NCBI GenBank assembly: GCA_022036555.1
Contig: CM039135.1
Coordinates: 45,822,934 to 45,886,933, forward strand
Source: Microstegium vimineum
Lineage: Eukaryota; Streptophyta; Magnoliopsida; Poales; Poaceae
DNA length: 64,000 bases
Reading direction: 5' to 3'
Positions 1 to 10,563 of the stretch are shown here, piece after piece (the stretch's first letter is position 1; the number at the start of each line of letters is the position of its first letter). A program made the position numbers and the translations under genes. Under the pieces are notes generated by a model. The model made no database searches. It was not told the origin of the DNA and worked only from the letters and a program-made list of their open reading frames with translations.

Positions 1-188
1 GCAATATAATATATAAGTCAAGAAAGTATAAAAGTAAAACTTAGAGAGACTACTAGAGACAAGATAATAGATGGCTCTATGAATAACTATACGTTATTTC
101 ATTTTTTTAAAGATGCTTTAGACTCTAAAAAAATAAAAATGACTTGTAATCTTGGATTGAAGGAGTAGCCTCCACTGCCCCTCTTCTA

Positions 189-211
189 CCCCCCCCCCCC
201 CCCCCCCCCCC
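189..211. repeat. poly-C tract (C23)
   Basis: An uninterrupted run of 23 C. Apart from this tract, bases 1-394 show nothing I can assign. Long C homopolymers are prone to length error in sequencing, so the exact length is uncertain. Confidence 0.9.
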
Positions 212-394
212 AAATGCATCCCCTCAACCCATGATATAATAGTGGCTGCCCGCGATCGAATCAACTACTAGGATGGAGCAAAGCGATAGGGTTCACTCGA
301 CACCGGTTTAAAGTATCTAGGGAATAGCTGTCGTAGTAGACTAATGTCAAGAGAAAAATAGCCCATCTTCACAGCTCTCCGCCTCTATCTACTA

Positions 395-604
395 CTCCAT
401 CGTCCATAAATGTTTGTCATTTTTTGTTTTTCGAGAAATAACTCTGGCTAAATATATATTAAAAACTATTAATATTTATGATACATAATTAATATTATTG
501 GATATATATTTAAATTTATTTTTTAATATATTATTTAGAGATATAAATGTTATACGTATTTTCTAAAAATAGAGTCAAACTTATCAAGTTCAGGACAGAG
601 GGAG
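395..604. mobile_element. Stowaway-like MITE
   Basis: The left end begins CTCCATCGTCCATAAATG and the right end finishes GGACAGAGGGAG, an inverted repeat of the Stowaway (Tc1/Mariner) type. TA dinucleotides lie on both sides (393-394 and 605-606). The 210-bp AT-rich body has no coding capacity. It sits about 0.8 kb upstream of the WLM gene. Confidence 0.6.
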
Positions 605-1381
605 TACTCTGTATTAAAATTACACAAACAAGAGGAGAAAGCGTACTCTCAAACAGTTGAAGGCGTAAAGTGAAGCCCGTCAGCCATGGCGCAGATGGAC
701 GGAACACCGACGGCGTGCTCAACCGCTCATAAAGACCAACTCCTCCCCGTCACGACTCCTCAGCCGTCACCGCGGGTCCGGGGGTAGCTGCCAGCCTGCG
801 TCACCGCCAGCGCCATCGCCGCCGCGTACGTTCTCGAACGTTCCCGTGGCCTAGAAATATCCGCTCCCTCAGGCCGGCGACGCCGACGCGCTCACGCCTT
901 CCTCAACCGGCTGGTTCACGTGCTCGACGACGGCAAGCGAGCGTCTGTCTAGGTGCGTACAGGACGGCGGGCGCTCAATCCGTCCACCCGCAAACTCGAT
1001 TCGCTCGATTAACTTATTTAAATCGAATCAGCGGCTGTTTCTGTGGCCGGATGGTGGTTCCTTCGTTCCTGGGGAGGCGAATTCCACCATTTCGTTCTTA
1101 TAATAACTGGGGCTAGATTTAGTTATTTGGGTATAGTTTGGCTCATGGGTAATTTGTTAGATAGCTCAAAGCTGGATTGCTCGTTTTGGTTCATGATTGT
1201 TGACTAGATGATGTTTATTACTCCTAGATGCGTTTGAGGGTTTCGAGCTCTCTCTTTTCATGACTAATTCCCTTAGCTTCCTTCCTTGCCAGACGGATAA
1301 CCTGATCAGTAGCACTATCACATTCTTTTGGGTAATCCGAGGAATTGATAGCACAAAGGTGGGTCCTGTATCAGGAACAAG
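605..1381 (+). promoter_or_regulatory. upstream region and probable 5' UTR of the WLM gene
   Basis: From 660 to 1010 the sequence becomes GC-rich, as in grass core promoters and 5' leaders, then AT-rich up to the first ATG at 1382. No reading frame here resembles a known protein. I could not fix a TATA box or a transcription start, and a 5' UTR intron is possible. Confidence 0.35.
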
Positions 1382-4300
1382 ATGGAAGAGAGCAGAATAG
1401 CTCGGATTTCAGTCACCTGGAGGGGCAGACAACTTGATGTGGATGCGGATCCAAAATGTACCGTGAAAGAGTTTGGGCAACTGCTGCAGGACTTGACTAG
1501 TGTTAAGCCAGACACACTGAAGCTCATTGTTCCGCAATCTACAAACAAAGGCTCCAAGCTGATTACACCATTTTCTGATCCGTATTCGAGATTGACACTG
1601 AATGAAGCGGATATTAGCGAGGTAAGATATGGCTAGCGCGTGCCGTTTGCATACTCGTTGGCATGTTGCTTGCTTTTGGATATTGTAACAGTAGCTAGCG
1701 GGTGAAATCATTGTGATTGATCTTTTTTTCTCTTGATGCAGGGAAAACCTATCCGAATGATGGGAGTTTATGATGATGAAATCGAGGAGGTATCTGACAA
1801 TGGCAAAAGATCTGACCAACGTATAATTGGATTTGATGAAGAAGAACTGCGGCTTAGGCAAAGATCATCAGGCAGGCCACATATTTCACTCAAACTTCCT
1901 CAGGGACAATACATCTTCTGTGATTTTCGGACACTTCACTTACCTGGGATTGAGGTTAGTCAACCCCCCTGCTTTGTAATGCCTAGTGCCCTGCAGATGT
2001 TCCAGTTTTCCTTTACAGTGCCTTGCTTGAATTATGTACACTCTTCACCACCCTCAATAGGTTCATTTGAGCAGTATGTACTTTAATTATTGGCTAATGG
2101 TTTAAGGAACTACATCAGTGTATTTTTGCATAAAGTTCTGTCTAGGACCACTTGTAAACACTGGGAGTTGAAAAGGAAGTGCTAATTGCCTTTTCTAGTG
2201 TCAACAATACAATGGTTTTGGTTGTAAAACCTTGCCGCTGCATACAAATGCACTCATTTCTATTTTGTATGTCTTGGATGTGCAAATTTAGGCTGTTTTG
2301 ATTTAAGCTCTGTACCTGTTTACTTACCTTTTCCCTGCCAGCTGAATCCTCCACCTTCAGAAGCTCTGAAACGAATGCACATGCTTGCATGTGACCCTGG
2401 TATAATTGCAATCATGAAAAAGGTAATGGTCTTCAAGAAGTAATCCTATGCTTATTAACGGAGTTCTATCATTTTTATTTGACTTTCGTTGTTATTGTTT
2501 TTCAGCATAAATGGAGAGTCGGAATCATGACTGAGATGGCTCCTGTTGGATATGTAGGCGTCAGTCCAAAATGTATTTTAGGTTTCAATAAGGTGAACAT
2601 AAGCCATTACAATTTGATATAATAGATAGAAAAAATAGCGCATTAGTTTCTGAAATTATACCTTTGGGTCTTATTATTCATGCAGAACATGGGAGAGGAG
2701 ATATCTCTTCGCTACGAACTGATGACTTGAAGGGATTCAGGAAGTACGAAAGTATCAAGAAAACTCTACTTCATGAGCTTGTGTGTAATTTTTGGCTTTG
2801 CTAAAGATTCCCTTATAGTTTTTGTTCACCGCAATGGGTCTTCTGTACCTTACACTGAGTGCCTATATTGCAATTGCAGGCACACATGGTGCACTCCGAG
2901 CATGATGCAAACTTTTTTGCTCTTAATAAGCAGGTATTTCCTAGATACTCCCATCACACTCGGTTGCCCTCTCTTTACATTTGAGTTTATTCAATCTTAT
3001 CTTTGCTTTTAATATCTGGCAGTTGAATGAGGAAGCTGCTTCCATGGACTGGACCAAGTCTACAGGTCATATGTTGAGTGGTCGCAAAATCTTCGATTCT
3101 TATGAAGAGGAATTTGTTCTAGAACCAGAGATAAATTTGCTGGTCACAGGCTCGGGGGGAATCAAGTTCGCTGGCTAGTGTTCATGTATTGTCAGGCTTG
3201 CTGCTTACCAGCGGTTTTTTGGATGCATCTGCAAAGGTGGATCATGATGCTTCAGGCACTAAAATTGAATATAATCCTGATGATGTTCCTCAAGATTTTG
3301 TTCATGAAACTTTGAGGTAGATCCACGATCCAGATGATGCTATGCATGTGATTCAGCAGCTGGGATATCATTGGCCGGACAGTCTACTTTTCGGTTACTC
3401 TGAGCCTGATCCTATGATGTTGAGAACAAAGTTCTGATAGGTGCCTAGAACCTGACCTGATGATTCCTCAAATGCTAATAATCTGAACCAGGAGCTGAAG
3501 GTTTGATGGAAGACACCATAGGAACCTGATCCTGATGATGGTACTAATGAAGTTGTTCCGGAATCTGGAAACAAGATGGAAGTGGATAGTGAACTGGCAA
3601 ATAGCATCTGCAGTTTTAAAGTATGAATCTGACCCTGCTGATTCCTCAAATGCTATTGTCAACCAGGAGTTGGTCATCCATGGGAAGCATGGTGAAGAAC
3701 CTGACCCTGATGATACTACTTGTCAAGATGTTTTAAAATCTGGAAATGAGACAGAAAGGATAGGGGAAGAGAATGGGAAATCCACAGTTTTGAAGTCGTA
3801 CCTGATCTTTCCGATCATGTTGGTGATTCAACAGCAATGAGCTGCAAAGGATTGAAGAACCAGTGGCAGCCCTCTGTTCACGACTCCAGAAGTCCATTGA
3901 GATGCTTCGGTTGCAAGCAACACCCGCAGAGGCAGAGTCTGCTATTCAAACACTGTTTAAGATTATCAAAAACGTTATAGAACACCCGAATGATATTAAG
4001 TTTAAGAGGTTGCGTAAGGTATACTTGGTTGTTCAAATTTTCACTATTCTTGCATATTGAGCATCATCCATTTGCAAAGCAAATTCTCACAAATCCTTCT
4101 CATTTCCCCAACATTTGCAGTCCAATCCACATTTCCAAAGGAGCGTAGCAAACTATAAAGGTACTACTGTTTGCTCCACCAGTTCTACTGCTTTCTAGAT
4201 TCCTGAAATGTATTCTATACTAGATTGTTTAATTCTTCACTCCAAAACCAGCTGCAATGGAGGTTCTTGAATTGATCGGTTTCTGCGAGGATGTGATCTC

Positions 4301-4516
4301 AGATGACGTTGGGCGTGCAGAGACTTACCTGGTATTGAAAAGGAACGATCCTGGACTGCTATGGCTGGCAAAGTCCTCTCTTGAAGTTCTTTGGCTTGAT
4401 AAAATTTTATACAACATGGTTGGTATTTTTGTTTGTGGTATATTTAATTATTTGAACAAGGAACTAGCTATTGGTTGCACCATTTTCCTGTATAGGGATA
4501 GTGTATACTTGTATAT
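1382..4516 (+). pseudogene. UBL-WLM-PUB metalloprotease gene (Wss1/SPRTN-like), frame broken
   Basis: Seven 5' exons can be followed: 1382-1621, 1742-1954, 2342-2422, 2506-2592, 2686-2780, 2880-2933 and 3023 onward, all with GT-AG borders. They encode an N-terminal ubiquitin-like domain (about residues 8-90), then a WLM domain whose zinc motif HELAHMVHSEHD is assembled across the 2780/2880 junction. The 3' exons (to 4018, 4121-4160, 4252 onward) encode a PUB domain, which in this family binds p97/Cdc48. WLM proteases of the Wss1 type cleave DNA-protein crosslinks and SUMO or ubiquitin conjugates. Exon 5 is 95 nt where 96 are needed, so a base is missing near 2711 and TGA follows at once. Between 3130 and 3860 the frame changes several times and stops occur. 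This is either a decaying gene or a poor-quality sequence; the domain identity is firm. Confidence 0.75.
3405..3716 (+). repeat. degenerate EPDPDD-coding repeats in the WLM linker
   Basis: A short unit encoding Glu-Pro-Asp-Pro-Asp-Asp or a variant appears about five times, near 3409, 3449, 3522, 3626 and 3697, spaced irregularly at about 40-105 bp. The copies lie in different frames because of the indels in this exon. The unit sits in the acidic linker between the WLM and PUB domains. Confidence 0.6.
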
Positions 4517-4539
4517 ATGAATCACAAAAATGTAATACT

Positions 4540-5533
4540 GTCCGTTCAACATTAACATTCTGATCTTTGTTTTGCTTATCTGTGCCTTGGATGGCTTTTC
4601 ACTCCCATGTGATGTACCAATGAAACCTAGCCACTTGCACAAGATAAATTTGACTGATTCAGATTTCCTTGTACTTGAATTGCCAGATTTGCTGCATTTG
4701 AAACAGACAGAAGGAGTTTTTTTTCACTAGAGCTTCATATATTCCATCTCTTCTGCTCCTGATAAGCAGACACTTGCTATTTATAATATAATTAGTGTCT
4801 TGTTGCCTCTTGCAAGACTTAAGTGTGCATAGTTTTTTCTGAGAGGGATGGAAGAAGGGAATGGTGTAAATGGCAGCCATTCTTAGAGAGGCCTCTCAAA
4901 CAGCAAAACCCTGCCGGTCTTCCTCCATTTTGATTTCTTGTTTCTCCATTTAAGTACTGGATTTGGGTCGCCAGATGATCTTGAAGCATCGTTGTTTTTT
5001 ATCCCCCTTTCCAGTTTGTTTTAAAAATCTGAGGAAGATGGGTCAGTGGCTGTCTCCGGGCAATCTGTGTGTTTCTTCCCCATCCATAGATTGTGGTTGA
5101 TGATGCCTACATTTTCACATACATCCAGCCTGAATTGCATGATTTATATACAAACTGGACTAGGGAACTGGATCAAGTTTCTTGGCATCAGTTCTGAAAT
5201 ATCCATAGGCGACCATAGAGAATAGGGTGGAGTGGCAAGGCAGCACTTTGTTGCCTGCTGGCTGCCCTGGTTGTGATTTTATTATGATTGAAGAATAGTT
5301 GCACACTCTTTGAAGTTCGCCTGAGCACGAGCCTAGCCCCTAGTGAAAAATCAACAATGTTGTGATTTTATTATGATTGAAGAAATAGTTGCACTTAACC
5401 AACAAACATCAAAGCATAAGTACATAAAGCTCACAACAATTCTATTAGGATTGAAGATCTAAGAACTATAACAGCTAAATGTTTCCATAATAATATCCAA
5501 ATGAGAACAATAGTGTTAGGCTAGAACATGGCC
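4540..5533. other. intergenic stretch without a recognisable gene
   Basis: The first part probably holds the 3' UTR of the WLM gene. A 34-bp sequence is present twice as direct copies at 5271-5304 and 5360-5394. I see no other gene, RNA or transposon end. Confidence 0.5.
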
Positions 5534-5782
5534 TCATCGTGGATAGGTGCCTGACAACAACATTTCTTCTTCCATAGTGTATTGTCTACTTGCTTCCATA
5601 GTAACTCCTTCAAATGAAATATAAGGAGCAACAGTTTGATCCTTTTGTATCTGCTTGTTGCTATATTATGACGAGTATGCTTCTTCGTGTTTCTCAAGTT
5701 TCTAGTGTCATCTCCACTTCTCTCATTGTAGGCCGATCTTCTCCATTCAATTTTGTACACATTGCTGCTAGCTTGGCTACTT
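5534..5782 (-). pseudogene. 3' end of a WAK gene, truncated by the N gap
   Basis: Read on the minus strand from the gap, the sequence encodes the last kinase subdomain (KLAAMCTKLNGEDRPTMREV), then a juxta-terminal linker, then the tail EASRQYTMEEEMLLSGTYPR and a TGA at 5536-5534. The tail almost matches the end of the WAK gene at 50.2 kb, so the two are close paralogues. The frame is lost twice, once after the EMTLET residues near 5697 and again near 5636, each explained by one missing base. Everything N-terminal lies in or beyond the run of N. The sequence on the other side of the gap (5883-6077) is not WAK-like, so the scaffold join may be wrong. Confidence 0.8.
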
Positions 5783-5882
5783 NNNNNNNNNNNNNNNNNN
5801 NNNNNNNNNNNNNNNNNNNNNNNNNNNNNNNNNNNNNNNNNNNNNNNNNNNNNNNNNNNNNNNNNNNNNNNNNNNNNNNNNN
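5783..5882. other. assembly gap (100 N)
   Basis: Exactly 100 undetermined bases, the usual placeholder for a scaffold join of unknown size. Confidence 0.98.
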
Positions 5883-6573
5883 CGGGGGTCCCTGGCCGGT
5901 CGCGCTTCCTAGCAGCAACGCCCTCCGACGTCGAGGCCCAGCGGTTGCGCCCCAAACAGCACGTGTCCCTGGCGCACTACTCTCCAGCAGGCACGCCCCA
6001 TCGCCTCTCTCCCTCGAGCATGGTCTCTCTCTCTCTGAGCTTGAGCAAAAGTAGTCTTTTAGCACAGTAAGACCCACATTTAGGAGATGAAACTAAAATA
6101 AACTATTTTTCTAACTTTATTCCAACTCATCTCTTTGTAAGAGAAGACAAATAGCTTTCATTTATGAAGCTTCTTTAAAAAAAAGATGTTTAGTAAAAAA
6201 ACAACACACGATGAGGGCATATTTAGTTGCTCTCAAAATTTCCAAAGTTTTTGAGTTTTGGGCACTTTCTTGAGGAATAAATCTAAACAGGGCTCTGTAA
6301 AGTGACGCCCGTAAAGATTTAGAATTTAGGACCTTGGATGTCCAAAACGTTGTAAAATTTAATTGGGCAAAAGTTAGCAACCATCTAAACACTACCTGTA
6401 AAGATTTGGGATGTAAAAGTTTACGTCGAAAAGTTTTAGAACATAAAGATTTGGGCTCTAAACATGTCCTAACTTAAAGAAGTTGTTCGTGAAGTAATTC
6501 CAATTAAACGTACATACACCGATGATTACTTTGTGTTTGTATTGTATATATAAGCATACAATGCAACAAGTAT

Positions 6574-6578
<5 letters not shown>

Positions 6579-6640
<62 letters not shown>
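6579..6640. repeat. (TA)31 microsatellite
   Basis: Thirty-one uninterrupted TA units, likely to vary in length between accessions. Confidence 0.95.
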
Positions 6641-6644
<4 letters not shown>

Positions 6645-7030
6645 GATGTAGTAGTTGTCAAGTTGAGACAACATGGTCGGTTTGGCCGTTTCTCTAGTGT
6701 GTGGACCGGTTCTGGATGGAATCTTGCACTATATTGTCGCATGGCATGGCATGCATGGGGCTACCTGCGTTTTGCATGCTGTCGAGCCTTTCTACCAAGG
6801 CAGCAAGGCTAGTAAAAAAGGTCCCCTGTGTCTGAGGCTCTGAGAGCCCTACAGCCTTGTCCTCACCCTGTTCAGGTAGCCAACACACGACATTAATGTT
6901 TTTGGGGAGTATCTGCCAGTAGCATTTTTGTACGGATGTGCTGAAAAATCAATGGTACGTAATTGCTCATTACAGGCCAACATGTTACAGCTCTGTCTCT
7001 CTTGTATCACTGACATTAACATAGGTATAA

Positions 7031-7157
7031 GGTCATTTTCAATGAGAGTTTCATGACATAGTTTCTAACATAGTCACATTTTGGAAACAATGTAAAGGAG
7101 TTTCATCTCCGTGAAACTCTCTCATGAAACTTGGATAAAACTCCATCGAAACTGACC
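7031..7157. mobile_element. small MITE with TAA target duplication (Tourist-like)
   Basis: Inverted ends GGTCATTTTCAATG and CATCGAAACTGACC enclose 127 bp. A TAA trinucleotide flanks each side (7028-7030 and 7158-7160), as expected for PIF/Harbinger-derived MITEs. Further palindromic stretches inside (GAGTTTCATGA and TCATGAAACTTGG) suggest a hairpin. Confidence 0.6.
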
Positions 7158-7431
7158 TAAAAGTACAGTAAAAACATAACATTGCTGACCAATTTTAGTT
7201 TTGATCTTAATTTAAAGATTCACACACATGTGCTATATGATTTGTCATGAAAAATATTTTTATAGGATACACCATCCTTTTAGTAAGATAATGTATACTT
7301 CTATAGATAAAAGCTAGCTAGTCATCGTGTGGCCATGCTAGCTAGTATGTATTTTGTGAATTTATTTGTATCTCTGACCACATGAATAAAAGTATTGTTA
7401 GTTTTTCTTAAACAAATAAGGTATGCGAGAT

Positions 7432-7590
7432 GTGATCATTCATAATACTATCAATTCTATGCAAATGTGGGGCGATCTTCTTAAGGAAGCCGATAAGAAC
7501 CAGCTGTCAAAGACGGTGAAGCAAGTAGAAATATGGGTCAGCAAGCAAGTGTATCAACAAGCCTGTAGCTTTGATATCGTTTTGCTGTAA
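7432..7590 (+). pseudogene. possible C-terminal tail of a LINE ORF2
   Basis: An open frame of 52 codons ending in TAA reads through MWGDLLKEADKNQL and then a Lys/Gln-rich helix. Its style and its following GT-rich 3' region resemble the end of plant LINE ORF2 proteins after the zinc-binding (zf-RVT) domain. No reverse transcriptase is present. The call is tentative. Confidence 0.3.
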
Positions 7591-9675
7591 TAGTTGGAGC
7601 TTGCCGACTTTTCTGTTTAGCTTTCTCAAGGAGGCCGGGGTTTAGTTCTTGTTTTAATATTATCGTGAACTGATTTCACCCGTGTGTAAAACCTTTTATT
7701 GCTTTTTTAAAAGTAGAGTAATTGTCCTTTCAAAGACAAATGAGAGATGTCCTAAAATAAGGCTTTCGGTACACTTCTAGCATTTGAAACTGGTCATTTT
7801 AGGTAAGGTCCACCTAGTCCTTTAGTCCTTTGTTTACTTTCTTTCCTTGTATAAAGTATACAGTAGTCATTACATGCTGAAATGACTTTTCATAGGGGTA
7901 AATGTGTAATTTATCTCTAAGCTAGTAACATTGATCGCCTCCAAGAATCATAGGAGCTAGTATAGTTGTTTTAGAACAAAGGGACTTAGATGGCTTACAA
8001 ACAGATTTATTGGTCAGCGTTTGTCAGGACTTTGCGTCGATCTTGTTTTCTTTATAGCTGGATTGTGGCTGTCGAATTTTTTTCAAGTTTAGTGTGAGTC
8101 TTGGACCTGGTATCTGTAATAATTGGTCTGATTCTACCCTCAGGTAGATGAAGTCGGATAGTTGGTATCCATTATCTAAGAAAGAACAAAGGGAATAGTT
8201 AGTTGTTGAACACTCGATATAGGTCCCTAAGAATCTTACTCGTAAGTTTAATCTTGAAATCAAGACTCTGTTTGGCAGATGGTTTCTTCGGCTAATAATA
8301 AACGACTTATGCTATTTTTTACTATTTTGTTCTGAGAGAAAAACATTATACTATACTGATAATTTAGACGAACATGCTCTAAATCAACTAATGTGATTTT
8401 TTTTTTCCATATAACGGATTCATGTGTGGAAGTCGTGCGTTTCAAACGGACGACACTGGTATCCTAGGTTTCTGCTGCTAGACTCGCGCGTTGATGAGTA
8501 GTGATGGCGATGCCAGAGGAGGATAGGCTAGTCGGGCAGTGAGATCGAGGTCTTGACGGCGATGGACTATGGCACGACAGCTCGTACTCCTTTCCCTGCC
8601 GCGACTTGATGACCCAATTAATTAATAGGCAGCTAGGCGCGCAGCTGAGCTGACGGCCTGATGACTGATGAGCCAATGCAAGGGTAACTCGAGCGAGGCC
8701 TTCTTGATGGCCGACCTGACCACCCAGCTGACCCGATTGATCGAGCCGCGCGCGCGGTGGTCACCACACACGGCGCCGCCGACGGCCAACGAAGCAGCCG
8801 CAGCCGACGGCTGTCGCCAGCCCAGACAGCGACGGCACTGGCAGCCGGCCGGCATGGCGCATGTACATAGTACGGCCACCGCGGTCCGCGGCCATACTGA
8901 GCCACCGGGGAGCTGATCGAGCTTGCTTGGAGAAACGTGCGTGCATTCTGCATTCTTTACACGCAGCCATGCATGCTCTCTCGCGTCGCGTCTGGCGTCT
9001 CGCCTCGCAGGCTGCAGCAGCAGCACGCCCCGGCTCCGGCACTGGGGCAATGCGGCCGGCGCGGCGGCCTCGGGCAGAGCAGCGCGCGGCCTCGTTCGAT
9101 GCATGCGTGGACGCCGCGCCGGGGCACGCAGCTCTCGGCTCCCCTGCTTGCAGTTGCAGATGCAGCAGCGGCGGGCGGGCGGGCGGGCGGCCTCGATGGT
9201 CGCTACGGCCGGCTGTGCAACCTGCTGCTGCCTGCTCGTTCTGCCGTTTGCCACGTTGCGCCCGGCCCGTTTGTTTGGATTGGAGGCTTTTAATTTCCCC
9301 ATGGTCAAAGGGAATCCAAAGGAATTTTTAACGTGTCGAACGCCTGGGAAATGAATTGATTTTTGTGAATTTCCTACGTAATTTCTGTGAAATTCCTATA
9401 TTCCAAATAGGTCCGAGTTGTTGCCACACTCACACGAGAGAGCAAGCACAACACACGATAGGGCTTGGTGTGCCGCCCTAGTCCGGCCAACGGGCCAGAC
9501 ATGGCCATTTGAACCACTTTCTGTGTCGGGTTGGCCCAAAAAACACGGTCTTTTTAGCAAGCCGAACCGGCCCAAAGCCCGTGTCCATGCCACCGAGCGC
9601 CGCTGCCGCGTCGCGAAGGAGGGAGCGAGCGATGCTTCTGCGTTGTGAAGTAAAGGAGGATGGGAGGAGAACGTG

Positions 9676-9833
9676 GTCTATCATTATTAGATTCTTTATT
9701 AATTATATATTTTTATATATGTCTATTTGACGCCATAAATTTTTTATAATTTTATCTATAATTATTAATCAAACTTGAAATGATTTGACTCTTTAAAATT
9801 CTTAGAATATTTTATAATTTGGGATAGAGGGAG
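9676..9833. mobile_element. Stowaway-like MITE, left end lost
   Basis: The right end GGGATAGAGGGAG is followed by TA, and the body (TTCTTTATTAATTATAT, TTTGACTCTTTAAAATTCTT) matches in style the elements at 59.0 and 60.7 kb. No matching left terminus is visible. Confidence 0.45.
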
Positions 9834-9966
9834 TAGTTTTTTATGATTTTTTTTCACACAAGGATAATAATAGTAAACCATTTTTGTGGTATAAAGAACA
9901 AAAATTAAAGAATCTCTGGTGCAACGAATTAACTAGGGAAAATCAGCACCAGTACGTACGTCGTCA

Positions 9967-10563
9967 ATGGCGTACACCCCAGCAGAGTGGGGCGACCTCC
10001 CGCTGGACATCATGGGCGGTGTCATCGAGCGCCTGCCGCCGTTCCCCGGCGACCGCGCCCGCTTCGCCGTCGTCTGCCGCACATGGCGCTCCGCCGTGCG
10101 CGAGCACGCGAGCCACGTACCTCCCGTGGATCGTGTTCCTGAGCGGCACGTTCGCCGGCCATGGAGCGGTCTGCTTCTCCTTCCACGACATCGTACGTCG
10201 CCGAGGACGACGTGACCTGCCTCGGCACCGCCCACGACTGCTGGCTCGCGCTCGACCGCACGGACGACATCATCCGGCGCACAACCTTTGCGGACACGGC
10301 CGGGGGAGCCGCTCCTCTACGCCAGGGGCAACGTCAAGCACAAGCATAGCTACCTCCTGCACAACCCCTTCAGCAACGTCACAATGCATCTTCCCGAGCT
10401 AGACGCCGTCGTCGGCCATGTCACCGAGACCTTCAACATTCGTAAGGTGCTCATGCGTTCGCCGGATCCGCACGATGTCATCGCCGTCACGACCAACAAT
10501 CGCAACTGCAACATCATTTTATGTCATCCGGGAAAGGATACGTTTGTGCTATCATTTTTTTAG
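9967..10563 (+). pseudogene. F-box (DUF295-type) gene fragment with frameshifts
   Basis: It opens with MAYTPAEWGDLP and an F-box core (residues 8-45, with the FAVVCRTWRSAVREHA motif). F-box proteins recruit substrates to SCF ubiquitin ligases. The downstream sequence fits the DUF295 C-terminal region (PWIVFLSGTF, HDCWLALDRTDD, SYLLHNPFSN, VLMRSPDPHDVIAVTTNN) but in three successive frames, with shifts near 10120, 10195 and 10305. The last frame stops at 10561-10563, about 200 codons short of a typical family member. I read it as a truncated, frame-broken copy. Confidence 0.7.

Larger units (their letters stand above)
5883..9966. other. intergenic region with MITEs and a GC-rich block
   Basis: Besides the elements listed separately, 6213-6468 looks like a MITE with TIR-like ends (GGGCATATTTAG and CTAAACATGTCC). 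The block 8620-9290 is strongly GC-rich and open in several frames, but every translation is Arg/Ala-rich low-complexity sequence without a domain, so I call no gene there. About 9281-9414 resembles a MITE beginning near GTTTGTTTGGATTGGAGG and ending ATTCCAAATAGG. Confidence 0.4.

Noticed and set aside
8622..9354. Long open frames on both strands in the GC-rich block
   Set aside because: All are Arg/Ala/Cys-rich, overlap in several frames and show no domain; open frames are expected by chance at this GC content.
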